Positions 8,581 through 17,030 of a stretch of DNA of 64,000 bases are shown here, piece after piece; position 1 is the first letter of the stretch, and the number at the start of each line of letters is the position of its first letter. The notes under the pieces are model-generated. The model did no database searches. It was given only the letters and a program-made list of their open reading frames with translations, and was not told the DNA's origin. Source of the DNA: Caldisericales bacterium (lineage in GTDB: Bacteria > Caldisericota > Caldisericia > JAAYUI01); the NCBI GenBank assembly GCA_022707885.1, contig JAKIZT010000005.1:93302-157301 (forward strand). Direction: 5' to 3'. The translations under genes were made by a program, and so were the position numbers.

Positions 8581-9056
8581 TTCCCTCCATTCCACCTGAC
8601 AGAGTTTGCCACCTGTCCAGCCTGGTATCCGGTCATTGACTCTTCAGGCACAGACACAAGGATTGATAGAAGCTGGTCGCCAATCTTTACCGCATAAAGG
8701 TCTTCAACCAGATTGAGCTTGGCATAAACGGCTTTCATCCTGAATTTTTTTGCTTCCCCGCCATCCAGTTTCACATCTTCCGAATCTACAAACTCTCTCC
8801 CTGTAAGTTTTGCCTGCCCTTCTATATAGCCGGCAAGATCTTTTGGGAAAGGAAGGAGTCTGATTGAAACTTTTACGTTATGCTCTTCGGTAGAATAAAG
8901 ATTCACATCGGATTTGTTGACAGATTCAGCTTTCCAGCCAGCGGCAATTCCGACACTACCCCAGGTTGTTTCATGCGTGCCGACAAAAACCACTTCACGC
9001 CTGCCACAACCAGCAAGGACCATGATAACAAGCAGGACAAGAAGGGTCTTCTTCAC
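8577..9056 (-). CDS. Lipoprotein of unknown function
   Basis: 159 aa. Signal peptide with lipobox LAGC (Cys17). The mature part predicts an alpha/beta sandwich with a WGSVGIAAGWKAE segment, a YIEGQAKLTGREF helix and an AGQVANSVRW end, a pattern seen in PsbP/DUF1795-like lipoproteins; the assignment is weak. 4-nt overlaps with both neighbours put it in the middle of the PEGA-TPR operon. Confidence 0.65.
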   Translation of the reverse strand: MKKTLLVLLVIMVLAGCGRREVVFVGTHETTWGSVGIAAGWKAESVNKSDVNLYSTEEHNVKVSIRLLPFPKDLAGYIEGQAKLTGREFVDSEDVKLDGGEAKKFRMKAVYAKLNLVEDLYAVKIGDQLLSILVSVPEESMTGYQAGQVANSVRWNGGK

Positions 9057-10363
9057 CTGACAACCTCCACTTCAAAAATGATGCCTGCCATTATCTCGGC
9101 TTTTGTGAGCGTGAATTTGGCACTCCACACCCCTTGCCCAACCATCATGTTGAGAGTATCAAACTTGCCTATTTTCTCTTCAATTTGCTTAATGTCTATC
9201 TCGGCTTCGCCCATGCCAAGTTCAATATTTTCCTTTGGGGTTACTATTTCAATGGATCTCGCACCACCAATACTTCTTATAATTGTCTTTCCGTCTTTAG
9301 AGTATGCATACGAAGATACCTTTTGCGGCTTGTCGACAAAAGTGTATTCTGAAAGATATATTCTTCCCCCTTCAATCGGAATGGCCAACCTATACTTGCC
9401 GTTTGGCGGTTTGGGCAAGACTGCGTCTGATGAGCCCTGATATTTCTGGACAGCACCACTCTCATTTATCAGCTCAAAAACTGCTTTTTCAGGGTTTTCT
9501 ATTTTGACAACCTGGTCTTTTGGCAAAATAACCTGTTTTTTTATCTTTCCAACGGTGATTTCGTAGTGTCCATCAACGATATTGACCATCAACGGCGTTT
9601 TGCCGGCAGGTCTGCTGTCAAGATATGCAATCTGGCCTGGCGGGTCCGAAATTATGGCAAGAGGGTTTAGCTTTCTGAGTGTGAACGCCACCTTGTCCCC
9701 ATTTACACTTATGTCTACGTTCTGTTTCAGGTCTTCATGCCCTTCAATTGTGAGTTCTGCCTTGTATGTCTTTGCAAAAAGCCCCTCAACAATGCAGGGG
9801 GTTACACCAACTTTTTTCCCGTCCAGGTAAAGCTCTGCTCCAGGAGGATTTGATGTGAATTCGACATTTATACCCTGCCTGAAAGACAGCAGAAACGATG
9901 CTTTGCTTTGGGACGTCTCAATGACCTTTGATATCGAAGGATAACCATCTTTCTGGAGTATCAGCAAATACTTGCCAGCGGTTAAGCCTTTGATCTTCAT
10001 TGGTGTAGTTTCTTGCAAGAGTTTGCCATCCAGAATGACGTATGCTCCAGACGGGTCAGAAAGTATCTCATACGAATAGACTTTTTCAAGTTTGAACTGT
10101 TGTATTGTTTTGGTAAACCTTGAGACATTGAAAGTCGCATTGAGTGTCTTATAGCCATCTTTGCTTATCTCAAGCTGATACTTGCGCGGTGTAACAAAAG
10201 CCAGATATAGCGGTGATCTTCCTGCCGGGTCCCCATCAATCTTCACCTGGGCACCCTTTGGTTCCACTTCTATCCCCATATACCCCAAGGGAGCAAAAAA
10301 TATGATTGAAACAGCTATTAAAACAACCTCTATTGCCACAGCAATGGCAACCTTATAGTTCAT
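9053..10363 (-). CDS. PEGA-domain protein, membrane-anchored
   Basis: 436 aa. One N-terminal membrane helix (about 3-26) and then four PEGA units, each with a P-x-G-A-x-V-x-[IL]-D-G core: EPKGAQVKIDGDPAG, DPSGAYVILDGKLL, NPPGAELYLDGKKVG and DPPGQIAYLDSRPAG. PEGA domains are small surface beta-sandwiches. The C-terminal 150 residues form a separate beta-rich domain. Start ATG at 10363 has AGAGGTG 5 nt upstream; it overlaps the acetyltransferase stop by 11 nt. Probably an extracytoplasmic carbohydrate or envelope adaptor (inference). Confidence 0.85.
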   Translation of the reverse strand: MNYKVAIAVAIEVVLIAVSIIFFAPLGYMGIEVEPKGAQVKIDGDPAGRSPLYLAFVTPRKYQLEISKDGYKTLNATFNVSRFTKTIQQFKLEKVYSYEILSDPSGAYVILDGKLLQETTPMKIKGLTAGKYLLILQKDGYPSISKVIETSQSKASFLLSFRQGINVEFTSNPPGAELYLDGKKVGVTPCIVEGLFAKTYKAELTIEGHEDLKQNVDISVNGDKVAFTLRKLNPLAIISDPPGQIAYLDSRPAGKTPLMVNIVDGHYEITVGKIKKQVILPKDQVVKIENPEKAVFELINESGAVQKYQGSSDAVLPKPPNGKYRLAIPIEGGRIYLSEYTFVDKPQKVSSYAYSKDGKTIIRSIGGARSIEIVTPKENIELGMGEAEIDIKQIEEKIGKFDTLNMMVGQGVWSAKFTLTKAEIMAGIIFEVEVVR

Positions 10364-10820
10364 TATTACACCTCTTGAAATCATCCCTTACGATTGCCAT
10401 CCAGACAACATCCATGTACTTGCCATTGCTAAAAGCATGTCTTCTCATTTTTGCTTCCACAACAAAACCAATTTTCTCAAGATCGCTTATGATTTTAGAG
10501 TTTTCAATGAGTTTAACCCCGACTTTTTCAAGGTTCAGCACTCCAAAACAATGCCTCAGCAAGGGCAAAAATATCTCGCCAGGTGCAACATTGCTGGCTA
10601 CGGCAACCTGGCAGTTGCCATTTTTTTGGTCATAATCAAATATTGAAGACAAAGCCGCTATTTTGCCATCGGCAAATTTCAATGCAAACGTAAGTGAAGG
10701 GTTTATGATGTTTGGATCAAACATCTGGTTTGCTTGCGTCGGATGTTCAAAAGTTCTCCACTCAAAGGAACCAGCTGAGTTTAAATCAAAACTTGATCTG
10801 TCAGTAGGCAAAAACTCCAT
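10353..10820 (-). CDS. GNAT-like N-acetyltransferase
   Basis: 155 aa from the ATG at 10820. This start has AAGGA 6 nt upstream and lies about 20 nt after the likely transcription start; a longer GTG start at 10898 would sit upstream of the promoter. The C-terminal half NSKIISDLEKIGFVVEAKMRRHAFSNGKY is the typical end of RimJ/RimL-like GNAT proteins (N-x-x-[SA]-x-x-x-x-E-K-x-GF). The acetyl-CoA loop in the middle is poorly conserved, so the enzyme may be degenerate. First gene of the minus operon down to 4181. Confidence 0.65.
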   Translation of the reverse strand: MEFLPTDRSSFDLNSAGSFEWRTFEHPTQANQMFDPNIINPSLTFALKFADGKIAALSSIFDYDQKNGNCQVAVASNVAPGEIFLPLLRHCFGVLNLEKVGVKLIENSKIISDLEKIGFVVEAKMRRHAFSNGKYMDVVWMAIVRDDFKRCNNEL

Positions 10821-10845
10821 TCTCTGTCCTTGTTCCATCGTGTGA

Positions 10846-10874
10846 ATAATACAGCCTGAGGCAAAATATGGCAA
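10846..10874 (-). promoter_or_regulatory. Sigma70 promoter for the operon 10820-4181
   Basis: On the minus strand TTGCCA (10874-10869), a 17-nt spacer and TATTAT (10851-10846). Transcription would start near 10839, giving a leader of about 20 nt with an AAGGA site before the ATG at 10820. Confidence 0.75.
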
Positions 10875-10880
10875 GTAACG

Positions 10881-10908
10881 TTGACCATTTGGTCCCACAA
10901 AATATAAT
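10881..10908 (+). promoter_or_regulatory. Strong sigma70 promoter, leaderless
   Basis: TTGACC (10881-10886), 16-nt spacer, perfect TATAAT (10903-10908). The -10 ends 9 nt before the ATG at 10918 and no Shine-Dalgarno is present, so the transcript should start within 0-3 nt of the ATG. It is back to back with the minus-strand promoter at 10846-10874. Confidence 0.8.
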
Positions 10909-10917
10909 CTCCATCAA

Positions 10918-11523
10918 ATGGATGAAAAAACAAAAAGCAAGGTTGTAGAAATTTCGATAATCTCGTTGGCCGCAATAATGTTCATTTTGCCCCTTTCTTT
11001 CTGGTTTATCGCCCATGATTTCTTTGGCAAAATGGCACTCGTCGGAAAATCCAGTTTCTCGCCAATCATGGACAGGTTTTTCCTGCTTTCTGTGATGTTT
11101 TTTGTTATGTATGGCGTCTCATGGATGAATACCGAGATAAAATACAGGGCCGCGAAAGTCTTCGGCGTAATTGCACTTCTGGCCTTGCTTTCAGTTCCAG
11201 CAATCCAATTTGATAATGTCTTGATCCCTCAAAGTCTGGACCAGCAAATCAGGGATGTCACCAATGTGTGGTTTTTGAATTTTCCCTCTTACGCAGTAAT
11301 GGCCATCACAACAGGCATGCCGCTTGGCTGGCAGGTGTATCTAACAATGGGATTTTTCGCGATAATATCTGGTACGCTTCTCTGGGACATAAAAACGGAA
11401 CTGGCCAAAAATTGGGTACAGGCAATAAATATGTGGTGGGTCTTTGAGCTGGTTTACTTCATCATTATCTGGATTGTATTTAGAGTGATGAAGGTACCTA
11501 TGTTCCCACCAACTATCGTTTAA
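10918..11523 (+). CDS. Integral membrane protein of unknown function
   Basis: 201 aa, about five hydrophobic helices (near 12-32, 58-72, 80-98, 122-155, 165-190). I recognise no family. It is a single-gene unit preceded by an almost consensus promoter, so it should be well expressed. Its stop overlaps tpiA on the other strand by 4 nt. Nothing in the sequence gives a function. Confidence 0.75.
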   Translation: MDEKTKSKVVEISIISLAAIMFILPLSFWFIAHDFFGKMALVGKSSFSPIMDRFFLLSVMFFVMYGVSWMNTEIKYRAAKVFGVIALLALLSVPAIQFDNVLIPQSLDQQIRDVTNVWFLNFPSYAVMAITTGMPLGWQVYLTMGFFAIISGTLLWDIKTELAKNWVQAINMWWVFELVYFIIIWIVFRVMKVPMFPPTIV

Positions 11524-12248
11524 ATACAGAATCTTATTATCGAGGAGAATTTCTCTACTGACAACGAGGCTCCTCCAACAAGGAAACCTCCCACTCCATT
11601 GACGGCAATTTCCTTGCAGTTTTCAGGTGTTACCGATCCTCCGTAAAGGACCCTGAAGTTTGCTTTCGGGTGCATTCTTTTGCAATGCTCAATGATAAAA
11701 TTGTGTGCTTCTTCTATCTGGGGAGGTTTTGCTACCATGCCGGTGCCAATTGCCCATACAGGCTCATAGGCCAAAACAAATTCTTCATTGCCAAGATCCA
11801 GACTCTCAAGCGCCCTTGAGAGCTGGGCAGATAAAATGGAAATGGCCTTGCCAGAGTTTCTTTGTTCGAGTGTTTCACCAACGCAGACGATTGGCCTGAT
11901 TTCATGCCTCAAAAGAGCAACTGCTTTTCTTCTTACCAATTCATCCGTCTCGCCAAAAATATGCCTTCGCTCGGAATGGCCAACAAGGCACCATTTGCAG
12001 CCAAGATCTTTTAGCATCAACGGTGAAACCTCGCCAGTGAAAGCTCCCTGGTCTTCAAAGTAGCAATTTTGGGCCCCAAAACCGATTGGAGTGCCTTCTA
12101 GAAGCTCACCTGCAATATGCAAGGCAACAAAACTTGGGACAATGCCAACAGAGCATTTTTTATCAAAACGCTCGCGGAGAAGTTCTTTTATAAAGACCCT
12201 GGCTTCCGCCACGGTTTTGTTCATTTTCCAGTTGCCGATCACAAGCAT
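11520..12248 (-). CDS. tpiA: Triosephosphate isomerase
   Basis: 242 aa. Interconverts dihydroxyacetone phosphate and glyceraldehyde-3-phosphate in glycolysis and gluconeogenesis. All catalytic motifs are present: GNWKMN (Asn6, Lys8), VGHSERR (His91), AYEPVWAIGTG (Glu162 and mobile loop 6) and the phosphate-binding YGGSV and VGGASL loops. Length is slightly below the usual 250. It is the last gene of the pgpH-ybeY-dgkA-corC block, 13 nt after corC-like, and not near gap/pgk as usual. Confidence 0.97.
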   Translation of the reverse strand: MLVIGNWKMNKTVAEARVFIKELLRERFDKKCSVGIVPSFVALHIAGELLEGTPIGFGAQNCYFEDQGAFTGEVSPLMLKDLGCKWCLVGHSERRHIFGETDELVRRKAVALLRHEIRPIVCVGETLEQRNSGKAISILSAQLSRALESLDLGNEEFVLAYEPVWAIGTGMVAKPPQIEEAHNFIIEHCKRMHPKANFRVLYGGSVTPENCKEIAVNGVGGFLVGGASLSVEKFSSIIRFCI

Positions 12249-12261
12249 GATTTCACCACCG

Positions 12262-13548
12262 TCAATTCGTCGTATAAATCTCGGGACCTTTTGATTTCTC
12301 GCGTTTGTCCATCACTTTCACTTTCAGGATGCGCATTTTTCTTATCTGGTCAATGATGAATGTGAAATCCTCAGTTTCGACCTTCTCACCGACTTTCCCC
12401 AGGTGGCCAAGCCTGTCCATCATGAAACCAGCGAGTGTGTCGTAATTTTCATTGCTCAGGTCAGTATTCAATACCTCATTCACTTGCTCCATGTTGAGGT
12501 TGGCCTGAATAATGTATGTACTTTCATTAATTTTTTTGACAGATTCTTCATCCGTGTCATACTCATCCTGGATTTCTCCAACAAGCTCTTCCAGCAGGTC
12601 CTCAAGTGTTATAAGTCCGGAGATTCCTCCAAATTCATCAACGACCATCCCAAGGTGTATCCTTTTGGCCCTCATCTCCCTGAATACTTCAGATATGTGT
12701 TTGCTGTCCGGAATAAAATAAGATTCTCTCAGTACCTTATCAAGTTTAAACTCGCCTTTTCCGCCACTAGCAACAATAGTTATGAGGTCTTTTACATGTA
12801 AAATGCCTATTACATTATCAGGATTGTCTCTGTAAATCGGCAATCTTGAATGTCCGTACTCTTTTACAATTGAAAGCAATTCCTGGACGGTGGATGTTAC
12901 TGGGGCTGAAACTATATCTACTCTTGGGACCATCACATCGTACACTGTCGTGTCGCCAAACTCAAACACTTTCTCTATCATCACCCTCTCTTCGGTGGGG
13001 ATAAGGCCTTCCTGGTGCGAGATGTTTATCATCGCTTCCAGTTCATCTTCTGTGACAACAGCCGATTGTGACGAATCGGGCTGTAGATGCATAATCCAGA
13101 GAAAGAACTCTGTTATTTTCTGCAATATCCAAATGATTGGTGTTAGCCCAATAATCAAAAGTCGCATGGGGAAAAGAGCAAATTTTGCAATAGAGATAGG
13201 CTTTCTAGACCCAGCTGTTTTTGGGATCATTTCTCCAAAAATGACTATTATGGCCGTCATGATGGGTGTTACCCACACTACCGCAGACTGGCTCAGTTTT
13301 TGTGCGATAACAGTTGCAAGAACTGTGGCAGCGTTGTTTACAAGATTGTTTAATAACAGTATGGCTGTCAATGTCTTTTCCCTGTCGAGCCTGAGTTTCA
13401 GCACACCACTGGCCCAGGAAATACCCTCGCTGGCCATTTCTTTGAGCTTGATCTTGTCCGAGGTAAGAAAGGCAATTTCTGCGGCCGAGAAAAAAGCGGA
13501 GACCAGAAGCAAAAGGAACGTGTACAAGTAATTCAAACCATTATCCAT
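12262..13548 (-). CDS. CorC/HlyC-family CNNM transporter-associated protein
   Basis: 428 aa. Order: DUF21/CNNM membrane domain (about 1-190, four hydrophobic segments), CBS pair (about 205-330, with VMVPRVDIV and GILHVKDLI), then the CorC_HlyC C-terminal domain ending in KVMDKREKSKG. CNNM/CorC proteins take part in Mg2+ (or Co2+) homeostasis. It starts right after the dgkA stop with no gap. In Firmicutes the same neighbourhood (ybeY-dgkA-cdd-era) often also carries a CBS/CorC gene. Confidence 0.9.
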   Translation of the reverse strand: MDNGLNYLYTFLLLLVSAFFSAAEIAFLTSDKIKLKEMASEGISWASGVLKLRLDREKTLTAILLLNNLVNNAATVLATVIAQKLSQSAVVWVTPIMTAIIVIFGEMIPKTAGSRKPISIAKFALFPMRLLIIGLTPIIWILQKITEFFLWIMHLQPDSSQSAVVTEDELEAMINISHQEGLIPTEERVMIEKVFEFGDTTVYDVMVPRVDIVSAPVTSTVQELLSIVKEYGHSRLPIYRDNPDNVIGILHVKDLITIVASGGKGEFKLDKVLRESYFIPDSKHISEVFREMRAKRIHLGMVVDEFGGISGLITLEDLLEELVGEIQDEYDTDEESVKKINESTYIIQANLNMEQVNEVLNTDLSNENYDTLAGFMMDRLGHLGKVGEKVETEDFTFIIDQIRKMRILKVKVMDKREKSKGPEIYTTN

Positions 13549-13947
13549 TTATTTTATTACCATCCATAAGATAGGAGTTAAGACCATAACAATCAGCAAA
13601 AACCACGGCGAAGAGGCAGCCGCTTTGGGTAAGAAAAACACGAGACCAATAGCAAGGGAAAACAACGAAACCACCAAAACAGAGGCCGCCGCAACATCAA
13701 GAGATGGTCGTGGATTTTTTAGTTCGCTAGCGATCTTCTCAAAAGCAGTGTTGAGAAGCTCCAGACCAATAACAAGTGAACAACACAGAAGAACTATTGC
13801 CATCTCAACACTGTCAAGTTTGTAATATACTGCGCAGGCAATCGCTCCTATGGTTGAAACAATGTGTCTCTTTAGCATCGGATCTTCAAACCCGATTCCA
13901 AGACCGATAAAAGCCCTATAGAATGATCTTTTAAATCTTGGGGACAT
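13549..13947 (-). CDS. dgkA: DgkA/UdpK-type lipid kinase
   Basis: 132 aa from the ATG at 13947, chosen because the family fold begins at RFKRSFYRAFIGLG; in-frame ATG at 13977 and TTG at 13959 are alternatives, with a GGGGAGGAG tract upstream. Three membrane helices; the signature ELLNTAFEKIASEL is complete and carries the catalytic Glu and Asn. Homologues phosphorylate undecaprenol in Firmicutes and diacylglycerol in proteobacteria; the neighbourhood favours undecaprenol kinase. Confidence 0.9.
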   Translation of the reverse strand: MSPRFKRSFYRAFIGLGIGFEDPMLKRHIVSTIGAIACAVYYKLDSVEMAIVLLCCSLVIGLELLNTAFEKIASELKNPRPSLDVAAASVLVVSLFSLAIGLVFFLPKAAASSPWFLLIVMVLTPILWMVIK

Positions 13948-14365
13948 ATTTTCTGACAAGCTCCTCCCCTCTTTCAATCATCTGGAGCCTCTCTTCATCG
14001 GTTCTGTGGTCAAGACCCGACAAGTGGAGCAAGCCATGGGCAACAAGGAAAAGGACGTATTCAAGAATTGATTTATCGCCTTTGTCTCTCTGAGCATAGG
14101 GAAGTGAAACTATTATGTCACCAACAAAACTTAGCCCATCTTCGATTATAAGGTCGTCCTCAAATGAGAGGACATCTGTTGGTTCGTCTTTGTCCCTATA
14201 TTCTCTGTTTAGCGACTGGATTTCATCATCATCCACGATCGCAACAGAAACTGCAACAGGGCAGCGTTCTCCAAAAACCTCGGGACAACAGGAAACGACA
14301 AATTTTTCTATGTGGCTACTGAAAGGGTCAGACAAAGGGCCGGCAACATCACACTTGTTATCCAT
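13931..14365 (-). CDS. ybeY: Endoribonuclease YbeY
   Basis: 144 aa. Zinc-dependent RNase for 16S rRNA 3'-end maturation and ribosome quality control. The zinc motif HGLLHLSGLDH (His110, His114, His120) and the family signature EPTDVLSF (61-68) are intact. Start overlaps the pgpH-like gene by 8 nt and the stop overlaps dgkA, the same pgpH-ybeY-dgkA order as in Bacillus, but without phoH before and era after. Confidence 0.96.
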   Translation of the reverse strand: MDNKCDVAGPLSDPFSSHIEKFVVSCCPEVFGERCPVAVSVAIVDDDEIQSLNREYRDKDEPTDVLSFEDDLIIEDGLSFVGDIIVSLPYAQRDKGDKSILEYVLFLVAHGLLHLSGLDHRTDEERLQMIERGEELVRKYVPKI

Positions 14366-16442
14366 GTTGAACCTCTGCTGGATAGGGTATTCTTTTGTGA
14401 TATTGTGCCGAAAGCTGTTTTTTAAAGGATTCCTTAACTGCGGTTAATTGTGAGAGACTTATCGGGCTATCCTGGAGCTGTCCATCCCTGAGTTTCTCAT
14501 CAACGAGTCTTTCAATAAGGTCGTCGAGATCGCAAAAGCTGTTTTGCATCTGGCATGCCCTTGAGGCCGATTCAATTGTGTCAGCAAGCATGACTACAGC
14601 CTGTTCGATAGTCCGTGGGTGCGAACCTTGATACCTGAAATCGTCTTCCTCTGTCTCCGGGTCCTTTTCTCTAGCTTTCAAAAGAAAGAAGCCAACAAGT
14701 GATGTGCCATGGTGTGTATCAACAAAACCCATTATTTCTTGTGGAAGTTTGTAGAATCTCGCAAGTTCAAGACCTTCAGAAACATGTTTCGTAATGATGG
14801 TTTTTGAAAGGCCTGGCGAAAGGCTGTCGTGCGGATTGGGACCTTGTTGGTTCTCGATAAAATAGTGAGGGTACTTGAGTTTGCCTATGTCATGATAGTA
14901 ACCGCCAACTCTTGCCAAAAGACCATTTGCATTGATCTCGTCGCAAGCAATTGATGCCATGTTACCGACAAGGATCGAATGCTGATAGGTGCCAGGAGCT
15001 TCAATCATCAACTTCCTGAGCAGGGGATGATTGAGGTCAGAGAGTTCAAGGAGTCTGAAAACGGTTGTGTGCGTGGTAAGCAATTCCAGGAAAGGGGTCA
15101 GTGCCAGCGCTAGCGCTACCTGAACAGTTGTTGAACCAAGCGCTATAGCAACCATTATGAGCATGCCCATCTTGTCCAGTGTTGAGAAGAGCACAAAAAG
15201 GGAGGAGGCAAGAGCAGTTCCTATCAAAGAGTACACTATTACAACAACAAAGTGGGTAAAGCGTTTTACTTTTGGGAGGTGGAGACAAGTCATGTATCCG
15301 ATGAGGGCAAAACCGAAAGAAAGTGCCATTGTTCCAGAAACGGGGGCAGAGGCTATGCTCTTAAAAATGACCCCAAGAGGGGAAAGCAGCAGCATGACTG
15401 GAATTGAAACCTGAGCACCAAGAAATATTGTCATTATGATGGCCACAAAAGGTGTTAGTGCTAAAAATGGTGATATTGGAACAAGGAACCTTGCGCCAGC
15501 AATCGAGATAATAACAAGGATTACAAAAAGGGTGATTTTTGTTGTGTCTTCAAGAATAATTTTGTTTGAAATTGCAATCACCATGTAGAGAAAAATGACC
15601 AAAATAAGCGGGTAAAGCGCAATGGCGAGCCATGTCCTCCAGTCGCCGATATTTCTGGCAATTCCAAGATATTCGATTATTGCCATTGCATCGGGAGTGA
15701 TCGGCTCGCCAGCCATTACGATTATTTCTCCTTCGCTGACTGTTCTTACAATGGGGCTGATCCTGTTTTTTGCATAGTCGCGGTTTTTACGGGTTTGCTC
15801 CTCATTGACAAACATGTTTTGGGCAACCGTAAATTTTGTTATTTCAAGCAGGAGATTTCTCGTCCACTGGCTTGAGGGCCTGAGTTTGACATAGGTTTCA
15901 ATGTCATTGGTGATGTTTTTTATGCCCTCTTCATTGATGCCCTTTATGAGAAGACTTCTCGTCACATCAATGACGCCACTTCTCAAGTCTTCTATCTGGG
16001 CGGTGTTTGCACCCGCAAGCTTCGTTATGGTTTCTGGCTTGAGATCAAAACCCAGATTTGATCTGGCAATCTGGAAACGGAGTTGCTCGGCCTTTTGTGC
16101 ATCTGTAAGCAGGGTCTTGTCCCTTATCGTTTCAATGACAAGGTCAAAGAGCGCATCAATGCGTTTTATTGAGTTCTCGAGGACTTTTTCGTCAAAATCA
16201 TAGGACGTCAGTACACTCGCAGCTGCTCTTTCCCTTGCTGCATCGGTTGCAGCCTTGTCAACAATCTGGTCGTCCCTTGGAGATATGATGTCTTTTGGAG
16301 CAATATTGCCTGAATGAAGTGTGAAAGAAAGGCCTGGAAAATAGAAGGTGGCAAGCAATATGGCAAAGGACAGATAAACAAAAATGCCTGCAACCCAGGC
16401 CTTCACACCTATGGCGCCAGCTTTTTTTGTTTTTTGGCTCAT
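14358..16442 (-). CDS. pgpH: 7TM-HD phosphodiesterase, PgpH-like (c-di-AMP)
   Basis: 694 aa. N-terminal helix, an extracytoplasmic 7TMR-HDED domain (about 45-270), seven membrane helices (about 270-470), then a cytoplasmic HD domain with LLARVGGYYHDIGKL and PHDSLSPGLSKTIITKHV. Proteins of this layout hydrolyse cyclic di-AMP in Firmicutes. The HD motif is complete, so activity is expected. No good Shine-Dalgarno precedes the ATG, which lies 9 nt after the terminator hairpin of rpsU, so it may depend on read-through or a weak own promoter. Confidence 0.92.
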   Translation of the reverse strand: MSQKTKKAGAIGVKAWVAGIFVYLSFAILLATFYFPGLSFTLHSGNIAPKDIISPRDDQIVDKAATDAARERAAASVLTSYDFDEKVLENSIKRIDALFDLVIETIRDKTLLTDAQKAEQLRFQIARSNLGFDLKPETITKLAGANTAQIEDLRSGVIDVTRSLLIKGINEEGIKNITNDIETYVKLRPSSQWTRNLLLEITKFTVAQNMFVNEEQTRKNRDYAKNRISPIVRTVSEGEIIVMAGEPITPDAMAIIEYLGIARNIGDWRTWLAIALYPLILVIFLYMVIAISNKIILEDTTKITLFVILVIISIAGARFLVPISPFLALTPFVAIIMTIFLGAQVSIPVMLLLSPLGVIFKSIASAPVSGTMALSFGFALIGYMTCLHLPKVKRFTHFVVVIVYSLIGTALASSLFVLFSTLDKMGMLIMVAIALGSTTVQVALALALTPFLELLTTHTTVFRLLELSDLNHPLLRKLMIEAPGTYQHSILVGNMASIACDEINANGLLARVGGYYHDIGKLKYPHYFIENQQGPNPHDSLSPGLSKTIITKHVSEGLELARFYKLPQEIMGFVDTHHGTSLVGFFLLKAREKDPETEEDDFRYQGSHPRTIEQAVVMLADTIESASRACQMQNSFCDLDDLIERLVDEKLRDGQLQDSPISLSQLTAVKESFKKQLSAQYHKRIPYPAEVQHG

Positions 16443-16450
16443 CTTTTTTG

Positions 16451-16486
16451 TAAAAGGGCCCCAAATGATACGTTCTTGGGGCCCCT
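16451..16486 (-). terminator. Intrinsic terminator after rpsU
   Basis: On the minus strand the stem GGGCCCCAA/TTGGGGCCC (arms 16484-16476 and 16464-16456, 11-nt loop) is followed by TTTTA. It lies 8 nt after the rpsU stop and immediately before the pgpH-like gene. Confidence 0.75.
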
Positions 16487-16493
16487 GTTTACA

Positions 16494-16670
16494 TTAAAAC
16501 CTCTTTCCCTTCTTGGCTTTTGCTCTCTTCTTTTTGCGTTTGATCGAAGGGGGCATGAAATACTCTCTCTTGCGAATTTCAGCAAAAATACCATCTTTCA
16601 GGCAAACCTGTTGAAATCTGTGGAGCATCGAATCAAAAGTCTCATTGTCTTTACGCTTCAGTTCTTGCAT
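16494..16670 (-). CDS. rpsU: Ribosomal protein bS21
   Basis: 58 aa small-subunit protein near the anti-Shine-Dalgarno region. Typical features: N-terminal helix with FDSMLHRFQQVCLKDG, then the family signature R-K-R-E-Y-F, and a Lys/Arg-rich tail KRKKKRAKAKKGKRF. It follows the HIT gene by 27 nt, with GGGGGTG as ribosome site, and ends at a terminator. The HIT-rpsU pairing is common in Firmicutes. Confidence 0.95.
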   Translation of the reverse strand: MQELKRKDNETFDSMLHRFQQVCLKDGIFAEIRKREYFMPPSIKRKKKRAKAKKGKRF

Positions 16671-16697
16671 TTATTTAATCACCCCCTTCCTGTCGGC

Positions 16698-17030
16698 TCA
16701 CTCTGGCATGCCAATCCTGGGACCACCGAGAATGTGAAGATGGATGTGGGCAACACTCTGTCCGGCACCTTTTCCCGTATTCACAACGGTCCTGTAGGCA
16801 CCATCCACACCAAGCATCTTCGCTATCTTCGGGACAACCAGAAAAAGCTTTCCTGCAAGCTCGGGATCGTCAAGCTCGTTCAAGCTTGAAAAATGTTTTT
16901 TCGGTACAACCAGCACATGAACGCTGGCTGCCGGATGAATATCATGGAAACAAATAATGTCATCATCCTCATATATTTTCTTTGAAGGAATCTCGCCAGC
17001 AACTATTTTACAGAAGATACAGTCACTCAT
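16698..17030 (-). CDS. HIT-family nucleotide-binding protein
   Basis: 110 aa. Histidine triad AHIHLHILGG near the C-terminus, and an N-terminal CIFCKIVAGEIPS opening with the zinc-binding CxxC of the HinT branch. These proteins hydrolyse purine nucleotide phosphoramidates such as AMP-lysine. The start MSDCIFC at 17030 overlaps the preceding gene by 8 nt and is the family start; a longer frame would add 45 unrelated residues. Confidence 0.95.
   Translation of the reverse strand: MSDCIFCKIVAGEIPSKKIYEDDDIICFHDIHPAASVHVLVVPKKHFSSLNELDDPELAGKLFLVVPKIAKMLGVDGAYRTVVNTGKGAGQSVAHIHLHILGGPRIGMPE

Noticed and set aside
10821..10898. GTG start at 10898 for the acetyltransferase
   Set aside because: It lies upstream of the -10/-35 boxes at 10846-10874 and has no ribosome site; the ATG at 10820 has both.
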